This document shows positions 26,523 through 36,300 of a stretch of 64,000 bases of DNA, piece by piece (the first letter of the stretch is position 1; each line of letters starts with the position of its first letter). The position numbers and the translations under genes are program-made. Under the pieces are notes generated by a model. That model saw only the letters and a program-made list of their open reading frames with translations. It was not told the DNA's origin and made no database searches. The stretch is from Temnothorax longispinosus. Lineage: Eukaryota > Arthropoda > Insecta > Hymenoptera > Formicidae. The stretch is from positions 806,001-870,000 of the forward strand of contig NC_092360.1 in NCBI RefSeq assembly GCF_030848805.1, in the 5' to 3' direction.

Positions 26523-26932
26523 ACCGACAAGTACATAGATAGATTTATTGCATATCCCCGTAGGGTTCGCAATCTATACTACCATCCACAGCCCAGTTTT
26601 TATGTAGAGATCCAGAATGTTCTAAATTTTGCTGCTATCGCAAAAAAAAAATTAAAAAGTGTGGATTGGCAACCTACATTATATAGCGTGGAAAAAAATG
26701 ATTCCAAATATCCTTCGAATCCGAAAGAATTCACAGATCTTGTAAATATTGAAAATAGCGATAACTCTTTCCGAAAGACGGAGCCCAGTTTTCTCCGCAC
26801 AAGGGGCTGAATCTTGCACGGAGGAGCGCAGCTTTCGGAAAAAAATTCCATGGCTCTAGTGGACTCGAACCTGGTTCCTCAGATTACGAGGCTCTACCAC
26901 TAGACCATACTGCCGCTCACCGACAAATACAT
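26523..26932 (-). mobile_element. tRNA-derived SINE with target-site duplications
   Basis: The body (26537-26918) is bounded by accgacaagtacat (26523-26536) and accgacaaatacat (26919-26932), a 14-bp duplication with one mismatch. On the minus strand the element starts with a tRNA-like head containing an A box TGGTCTAGTGG and a perfect B box GGTTCGAGTCC, followed by a unique body and an A-rich tail (AATAAATCTATCT) before the second duplication. This is the standard layout of a pol III-promoted SINE. The plus-strand frame at 26499-26810 is made of SINE sequence. Confidence 0.8.
26851..26917 (-). other. tRNA-like head of the SINE (internal pol III promoter)
   Basis: A and B boxes and a recognisable anticodon-arm sequence are present, but the T stem (CCAGG against CCACT) and the acceptor stem do not pair, so it is not a working tRNA gene. 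Confidence 0.8.
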
Positions 26933-29900
26933 TCATTATAGATATACGCAAATCACAGATATATTACACTGAACAATAAGTTATATGAATGTGATTATTT
27001 AATAACATTTTCAATTGCCATGAAATGCATAAACAATATTTATTGCCGTATATTATTCACAGTAGATATAACAGATTATAATACAAGTAGCGATATCAAA
27101 TATTTTATATTTTTATTTCTTTTATATTTATATTTAAAATGTTATTAAATAAAACAGCTTAATACGAACGATATGCTTAAAATTCATCCATATTAAGGTA
27201 CTTTTGCGAATGGATTGTAAAAAAGTTTTCAAACACTCACTTAGTTTTGTTAATAATAATAATAAATAATAATAATATAATTCCTTCGTTTCTTTGGATA
27301 CTGATTGATGTAACAACGAAATTAATCTATATTGCCGCTTCAAATCATTGATTACGGTTGAATGAAGCTGGAGCCGGATGAATCGGGAAAAAGCGGACTC
27401 GTTTATAATATGTCTAATCGTATTTATTTGTTCATGTAGTGTAATAGTCGCTATATGCTTAAATACAGGTGGTCTATTGCAGAAACGAATATACCAAAAC
27501 TTAATAATGTACACACTAATTTAAGTGATTCTTTAAATAGATATCGATTACATCGTCCAACAAGAAGAAAGGGCGGTAGCGTTAATATATTAATTTTATC
27601 AGATGTAAATACTAAACGAGTCGAAGAAAGTAGGTCTAAGGGGGCGGTTTCCTGCAAACGCAGTAAGGTTATTTTCTCCGTGATAAGGGAAGAAGGGAAA
27701 GTATAAAAAGAAGTGATAGAGGGATGAGAAGAAAGGAGGATGAGGACAGTCTCTATACAAAAGTAATTGGCGTCAGGCAAGAAACTCAAACGCGCACGGA
27801 CAGGCGAGAACAACACTATGGTACAAAGTTGACGAGATAATACTTTTTGTCCTTAGCGAGATTAGATCGATTATAATCTTTTCTCACGCTCCCTCTCACG
27901 CAGATTCACGCTCTTTCAGTCTCTCTTTCACGCTCTCCTTTTTTTCTCCTTTCTCTCCCGCTCTCTCATTCGTCTTCTCACTCAGGTCTTTCACACGCGT
28001 TATACGACAATGGCTGCAATAATAATTGTTATTGTGATGTAAAACGTAACACATTAACGCTTTGCGAACGAGCGAGACCTTTAAGAAATATAATTAATTA
28101 ATTAATTGTCATGCGTTATAGCGCTGCTTTACGCGCGCGCAAGGTATAAAGGGGAATCTGCGCATGGCTTGGTGTGCAAAAGTTTTGCCTCGGACAATAT
28201 CGAGCGGGAAAAACGGTTTCCGAATTTCGTTTACGTGCCATGCACACCGTTTTTCTCGAGCTCGAGTTTCCGTTTGCGTCGCTTCCGTGCACAGCAATAA
28301 TTATTATCGCCTTCGTCGGGAACGGCGAAGGCAAATAAAAAGAAGAGGACCAAATATCTTACATAAATCTCAATACTCTCTTTACAATGCGAAATTCTTC
28401 ATCTTTGGTAAACACTACTAAATAAATATCGTCGCTTAGAGTAAAGGGTCGTGCTAAACCAAAGGTAGTCGTAATTCGCTCGCGGCTCGTCGAGATAAAA
28501 AAAAGTTCGAAGACGGGCGCGAAACGTTTCGCTTTGAAAGTCCGAGCCCTCTTTCGCTCGACGGACTCTCGCTTTTTTGGTCGTGGAAGCTTGTTCCGTT
28601 CCTCGCTCGATACTCGATGGTCTAAAGAAAAATCGCGCGAGCTATTTCGGCCAGATTCGTTCGTTTTAGAAAGAAAACGCAGACTTGGCGATCGAAAAAT
28701 TCGCACGCAAAAAATAAAAGTGTTTTGTGGCCGTGAGAGACCGTGCACTCGGGGAACAAACTAGAAAAATAGACACGCCTATATATATATATATGTATAG
28801 ATATATATACGAGGTCCTGCAGTACGATCCGGTGCTCGAGGATGCTGCTCCTATGTCGTGATGTGGCGCGAACGTCGATATACCCTTCAGGTATCATATT
28901 ATTTCTAAACTGTTACGGTGCGTGTGGCTGTGCGTAGATACGATAGTAGAAACAAGAATAGTAGAAATATATAAGCGATTCGAACTACTTGATGCCACCC
29001 GATCTTTAATCGTTCAGCAAACCGAAGTTGATAAAACCTCGTAATCTTGGTTGTTCTAGACAAGTGATCCAGATAAATAAAAATGAAAAAGATATACTTT
29101 TGACGAGTTTCAGCTCATACTTTACGCTCATATTAAATATTCGACTCAACGAAGTTCAATTTCTATTCATGCGCTGATAATTACATCAGGATCAATGAAG
29201 ACGCAATCGATTCGCTTTTCGCTGCTGATCGAGAATCCTCAATTTAGAAATAAAATCAAAATTGGTCTCGTTGCCACTTTCGTTTCGTTCGTGCCGAACG
29301 AAGCAAAGTCGCCGTCGGGAGACTCGCGGTCGCGAGTGTTTGTTTCACTGGTCAGCGCTGACGCGAGTCGATCGTCGTTTAAGCTATCAGGGCGATGATC
29401 GGACCTCGGACGAGAGTCGCGGATTTTCCTCTTATTCGCGTATACAAATAAACCTAGCCTAACGCTATGTCACATTATATAAACTCGACGAAAGTTGTCT
29501 ACTTACTCGGTCTGCCTATTCACTAAATAGCCTCTATTTCTCGCACGCCATTCTCTCCCATGTCGCAATCTATTGTTTTTTTCCGGCACTATGCTTCGCA
29601 TCCTCGAGTTTCGCGAGTTTTCAGATCGACACCGAGTCTATCTATACTCGCGCTGCACGTTTAAAGTTTTCGAGCGCGTGATCTCAGGATCGGGGAGATA
29701 ACGAGCGTCGATTAAACGACTCATGAAATTCATGCAACGAATCGCAACCAAGGAAGACCCAATGCATTTCTCGCGCTTCTCCGAATAAAGAGCCCTCCCC
29801 TGTCTCCCTCGAATAACGTTGATTCGCACAATAATCAGTCCCTTTCGAAATTCTTATCTCTCCTCCAACAAATCGGCTATCTCGCGGTGGTGTTAAAGTC

Positions 29901-30048
29901 ATTGTTCAGAAAAGATGAACGTTGCCGTTGATGACACCGTTTACGATGCGTATTGCAGCACGAGGCTTCTCCAAAGAACACGTTTTCTCCGTTCGAAGAT
30001 CTCTTCTCGGACGTTTTTCTCGATTCCCGGTCGTGTCTAGCGCGCGCT
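26933..30048. other. non-coding DNA downstream of raskol
   Basis: AT-rich up to about 28000, GC-richer from 28100 towards the raskol stop. The part next to 30048 should include the raskol 3' UTR on the minus strand. A TA-rich simple repeat lies at about 28776-28812. No other gene recognised. Confidence 0.55.
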
Positions 30049-30313
30049 TTAGCACGACGAGCTTTTAAGCTCGCCGATATCAGCGATGTTCTGCAGCAGG
30101 GGTGCGGCTTCGCTGTTGGCCTGGGACTTGGCGTTGTAGCGTTGCTTGCTCAGCGCCGAAAGCAGGCTCGCGTTCGTCGACATCAGACGCGAATTCGCGG
30201 CACCCAGGGCAGCTATTTGCTGTTCCTGCGCGTCGATCACGCGCTGCTTGTACGACAACGCCGCCGACATCTTCTGCTGTTCGCGACGTAGCTCCTCCTC
30301 CACGGAGATTAAC
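30049..30313 (-). CDS. raskol: raskol exon 9: C-terminal coiled coil and stop
   Basis: Acceptor ttttttgctcgcag|G at 30314. Encodes [40 protein letters not shown], then ANSRLMST...[14 protein letters not shown] and TAA at 30051-30049. It matches SynGAP RLMLVEEELRRD and LLDAQERQ, so this is the true family C-terminus. It does not end in an obvious PDZ-binding motif. No strong AATAAA follows closely on the minus strand; an ATTAAA lies at 29010-29005, giving a possible 3' UTR of about 1 kb, but this is weak. Confidence 0.95.
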
Positions 30314-33300
30314 CTGCGAGCAAAAAAGGGAACGTTAAATTGGGGCTGAAAGCGTGATCGCGCGAGAAGGAGAGAAAAAACATGTTTGACATAAAAACTA
30401 CAGCGCGTCTCATCGGAAATGTTCCTCAAAACGATCTTTATTCTTTGAGAGCCTCTTCAGGAATGCCGAAGTTATTATTTCAAAAGATTGCGTTACACGC
30501 GAAGAATAAAGAGCGTCGAGGAATCAAGCACACGCGTCGAATCGAGCTTCGCCTACCAACTCTCTCGAGTTTCTACTATTCAATTCGTATCATTTTATTT
30601 TTGGGCCGAGATATCCAATTCCGTTGTTCTATTTGAAACTGAGAGACGTTACAGCGAAGCTGAAAAAGAACCAAGCGCCGACGATGCACAATTATTGAAA
30701 CAACATCGATAGATAAAAATAAAGCTGTAAGAAGCAATAGTGTTCGGTGCATAATTTAATATACTCTTGGAAGAGGATAACTGGAATATAAGGTCTTCCC
30801 AGAAGCTATATGTATATGTTTGCTCTGTATCACAATAATAGCGAGTATGTATGTATAAATGAAAGAGAGAAAAAAGAAATGTCTACATATTGGAGAGTTT
30901 GGTACAACTCCCGCGATGAACATCTGCAGATATGGCAGATATGGACATTTCTTTCTTTATGACACACGCAGATGATCGCCGAGAGTCACTGAATATATCC
31001 GTGCACATGAACAGAATGAACATGTTGGAATATGTGATGTCGTGAGGTGTGTCGGTGTTCGATGAGCGCCAATTCGGTGACAGATTGATAATAATGACGC
31101 TTCGTGATCGGTATAAATGTCAAAACGGTGAACACGATAATTTTCGTTTTAAGTTTAATTCCGAGTGGCGGATTTTCGAAAACCAAGATAGAACACGATG
31201 AGAAGCTAACATGTGAATGTAAAAATGTAAGAAAAGTTTAGAAATATAATTGACTCTTACACCAAAGGTCCAGATCAAGCCAGAGTATACCAAATGCAGC
31301 GGATAGAATGCACAGGAACACACAATCAGTTAAACATACATCGTTTCGATAAAGTAGCCGTTCATATACGGGTGAGTGTTTCCCCATTAGTTCCGTTAGA
31401 CATAGAAAAAGTGGTACACGCGATTAGACGACGTTCATCTTTATCAGCATAGACACGAAATAGACAACAATTCTAAAGCTAGTGTCTATAAAATGTCACG
31501 TTATTTATTATCAAGAAAATTGAAATTCAATTCGTTGCTAATTAATCACGAATTTATATGAATTGTAAATTCCACAAAACTGTACTTCTTATGAGGTATA
31601 ACGTTGAACAAAAGTTGCCAATTTGAATGAATCATTCTACATGACTTTTTTATGGAAGAATTTCTTTATGGAGACTTCAAATGAATCTCACGACAAGTCG
31701 AGAAATGAGGATATGGAAGATCGAGTGGCTGAACATGGCGATACGTCGAAGTGAAATACGCATAGACAGTGATAATGATCACGGTGGTATCAGGGTTCAC
31801 ACTCAGGCAAAGATTCGGTAATTGTTTAGCGACGCTAGCACGGAAATGAGGATGAAGTACCTGGAAATGATGCTCTTCATGTTGTTGTCGGACGCGAGGT
31901 CTAAATCGGCATCCTCGGTGGCGCCTAATCGCGCACGCAATCGCAGCCGATCTACGCTATTCTGTAGCCTCTCCACCTCATACAGATCCACTTCGTACTG
32001 GAAACGAAGAAACGTGTTAGTTACGAGACAGATAGAAAGGATGTCCGCATAGAGAAATATTTGTTAGACAAATTACAGAAAATTAGAATCGTTTATATAT
32101 AGTCAGTAGATCCATAGCAAAGTAAAGAATCAGTTATTCACAATTTAATAAGTTTATATAGATTTTGAAGAATTGTAGATTTTCCCATCATTCAAGATTA
32201 TTCAAGAAACGATCGTTAATTCGATTCAGATATTCAATTTATGTCGCCTCATTAATTGCCCACAGCGCGTAAAATTAATTTGCAAGTATCTTTCATTGGC
32301 TCACCTGATCGATGCTTCGATGACTGCGAGACTTGCTTCTCCTGGTGGTGCAATTCTCTTCCTCACTGGTATCCGACAGGTCCCTCGTGGAATCGAGAGA
32401 GAGTCTTCTTCGGAGCTTCGTGCAACAAACGTCCTGCGTGTGCTCCGAGTTGTTTCTTTGATTGCCCTGTCGCCATTGGTTCTGACCGTTTCTCTGGTAA
32501 TTTCGCACGTTATTCTTAGGCGGTGGCGAGGGGCTCAGATCGACACCTCTTACACTGTCGATGCCACCGCCGCCGCTACCATCTCTCTCTTCGGAACTAG
32601 TGCTGCCTCGTCTGCCTGTCCTTGCGTGATTCGACTCCATATGGTAAACAGGATTCGCGAATGCTAGCGGTGCCGTGTTGAGAATATGCGCGTTCGCATT
32701 GTTGCTGCTGAGATCCACCGGGCTGGAGCTCTGGCTGTAAGCGGCGAAGCTCTGATAACCGGAAGAAGCCACGTTGCTCAATTGCGAGATGGAGATCTGC
32801 GAGCCCTTCTGCGACTTAGACTCCGACACTTCGTCGTCCGCGTATCTCAGTAAATCGGACAGCTCATCGAGATTGCCGTTGGCGGACGCGTTGTTTGTCT
32901 TGGAAGTGTTGTAATTATTGTTGGGCTGATGATTGATTGACAGTGTGAGATTCGTAGGCGGATTGACGACCACATTGGCGTTTACTGTGGTCTTCGAGAC
33001 ATTGTTATAGTTGCGCTGTTGGGTCTGATTAGCGTTTTCTTCCTTGTGACAATGGTTTCGGCTGGCCGATCTCGAGACATTATAGTTGTTGTGATTGAAA
33101 TTGTCCTCGCGATCGTGAATATCGAGATTCTGCAAGCGCGCGATATTGTGCCGATGTTGTTGCTGCTGTTGCTGCTGCGAAACAATACTGCCGTTACTCG
33201 ACTGGATGCTTTGAGGTGACGCGGTGATGTTGTAATTCGAGTCCTTCAGGTTGTTGTGACTCTCGGAACGTGTGGGGCTTGTCGGATGAGTCTGGCAATG

Positions 33301-36300
33301 ATTGACGTTCGCCAGGCTCGCGCTGGTTGTTAGTCTGTAACCTGGTCCGGATCGATTGGGGCCGAGTGGCCTGTGTTGTCGCGTGATCGGTGTCGGTGAG
33401 CGCGACACAAACGCTGGCGGCTCCAAAGGATAATCGTCGGAGCTGATTTGCAACTGCAGCTTGCCATTCGTTGGCATGTAAGCGTTTCGCGGTAGAGTCG
33501 CCGCTCTGGCGACGTTCGGACTGCGCGAACTGTTGTGACCCAAAGTATTGGTTTGCAGCACCTCGTTGCTGTCTCTGATCGTGCCGTTTATCGTGCTATG
33601 ATTGCTCAGTGTCGACGTGGCCGAGATGGAGAGATTCGTGTTGCTGTTGGCGATCGTCGGATCGTTGTAGCGGAAAATATTGTTCTGTAGATTCGGGTAA
33701 CGATGGGCAGTGGGTACGGGACTTGGACCCGGTTGATCCAAAGCTACGGAGATCCTGTCGAGGATCTCGGGTAATCGCGACGGTGGCATCGATGGCGAGG
33801 ATGGCGCTATCGCTGTCACACTTTCTCGCAAAAGAGCGTGTAGCAGAGACAGTTGCTTGCCCAGATCTATGTAGCCATCAAATTCGAGCGAGTTATTAGT
33901 TGGTGCATCCTTTGGCAGTGGGCTCTGTTACATAAGAAATTATTTATTACTTATCTTATACCTTGAATAATTGTATATTTGCTATAAATGTGACGATATG
34001 TATATAGTTATATACTTTCAATTATATAGAAAAATGTTTTTATATCTTTGCTATTAATCTATACAATTGAAACGATATATAATTATTATAAATTAAAATA
34101 TGAAATAAAATATCGTAAGATATTTACGCTAATTAGCTGCAAGAAATTCTTCATAGACGGAGCCTCGCGTTCGAGTAGATCGTTCATAAATTCCATGAAA
34201 TTTTCCTTGCCCTGGAATCTCGTGAAGTTCGCAAGCGTTTGGAGTGTCTTCGCAACTAGAGTAAGATTTCTCGCCGCTTTCTCGTTCGGATATTCTAAAG
34301 TATAAATTATTTTTTATTTATAAAGATTTCTTTATGCACATTAAGTATGTATTAAATTTCTATGTAATAAATTCCTGTATCACAATGGAGGAATGTTACG
34401 AATATCTAAATATAAACACAATACGCATTTAATCAATAAGCCGTGTTAATTAAAAATCAATTATGCTTTGACTTACCGTGCGTAATATTGAAGAGAGACG
34501 GACTGAGAATGGCGGGACAGAGGAATCTTAAAAAGATCGATGCGGAGATGAGATTGTCCGCGATGTCCTCGCGGCCCAGGTCTGCCAGACGCTCACGGAA
34601 AATGCGGAAGCACTCGCGTAATTCTAGCGGAAAATGAGCGTGGCTCGATAGTATTCTGCTCCAGGCCAGTTCCACAGCGTTGCGAAGGTTCTGCTGTTGT
34701 TTGTGCAAGGCGGCGACGGAAGCGACCTTGAGTGGATCCACTTCGCAATCGCCACCTTCGACCGCGCCTCTCACAACGGCTCCCAGAGTCTCCTGTAGAT
34801 ATCTGTCTCCGGTTAATTTCAAATAGGCTTCCATCGCCTTCGTGGCTAACGAGTTCCCTCGAAAAGTGAGTCTTTCATCATCTGAAACATTAACGAATAC
34901 AAAATTATAAAATTATAAATTATAAATGGAAAACAGGAAAGAAATAAAGTAAGAATTACGAATTCTCATGAACAACAATCGTGTTTGAAAAAAAGACATT
35001 AAAGGTATTAACAATTTTATGTGCAAAAATTAGTTATACGAAGAAAGACTGACCTATTCGATGAATGTCCATCATGACGAGATCGGCGAGGAATTGCGGC
35101 GCTTTTTTCTCTCGTTGCATCACCGCTACCAAGGCAGTCGCGATGTCTTCCTTCGCCTTGACGCCGATGACGGGTTCCAATTTTTCGCATAGCGACGCAT
35201 AATCGGTTTTCAGATATTCCAGAAACTCTTGATACACCTGAACCGGCAATATATCAACTGACTGGAAACGGCACTTTACTCTTAGTGCAGGAGGCTCCTT
35301 GAGAGGTCCCTTGTCACCTACTACGGGATACCATTTCTCCGTCAAGTAACGCGATGTCACATTGTGTACTGGTATACTGACAGAACCTAGAAAGGACAAT
35401 CGGAACATCATTACGTGCATTTGGATCATGTTACATTGATTACAATAATTCGCATTATATAATTTTATGTTCACATATTATTAAGTGCACATATATTTTA
35501 AATTTACATCTACATACAGTTTCAGACATTCTCCTGTATATAAATATAAGGTATAAATAATGTTAAGAAAATTTTGATTATTAGTAACCTAAAAAATATT
35601 AAGATTCTCTATAATCGAATACTTACCGATTAAGACATTTTTGTCCCTCTTCTTTTTCCTGTCCGCTTCTCTGTACAGGTTCACCTGGATGGTGTTGACA
35701 GACGGCAAATGATGGAAGTCGAAATGCTCGCCCCAGAAGCACAAGTCGGCCTTCAGCTTGGCAGTCGTTCGCGCGTACAAGGTGCTGTCGAGGCAAACCT
35801 CGCAAAAATATCGCTTTTTCGCGGGCACGCCCTTCGCCTCCAATAACCAGATCTGTAGGGAATTGTCCGTTCGGCGTGTCTGTTCCGCATCCGGCTGAAC
35901 GGATTTCCTTAAGCTGCACATACAATCAAATAGAAAGCTTAAATAGAAAGCCTGCCTATATGAATCACGTATAGATAATTTGATCAAATAAAGATCGAAT
36001 AATGAATCGAAATCGAATTTAGATTTGAGGATTGTACTTCAAAATCAGATATTATCATAGCAAGTATATTTATGATAATGTTCTAATTTGCATATGTATA
36101 TTCTCTCGATCCTCTTGCGGTATTACCGAGATGAATACTGCAACTTTGCATAATTCAAATCAAATGTCATATCCGTCAAGAACTTCATGGTCGAGAAACT
36201 ATGCGGTAAAATCTAGAGCGTCGCGTACGGTACTCGGTTTCGAGATGATCGGTATGTCATCCTCGCATGATGAAAACGAAACAGCGGTTTAACCCGACGG

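Noticed and set aside
26499..26810. 103-residue plus-strand frame
   Set aside because: Falls inside the SINE body and its flank, antisense to the element.
26851..26917. Functional tRNA gene
   Set aside because: B box is perfect but acceptor and T stems do not pair; it is the SINE head.
27695..27712. TATA-like box (GTATAAAAAG)
   Set aside because: Isolated motif in AT-rich DNA without initiator or transcript evidence.
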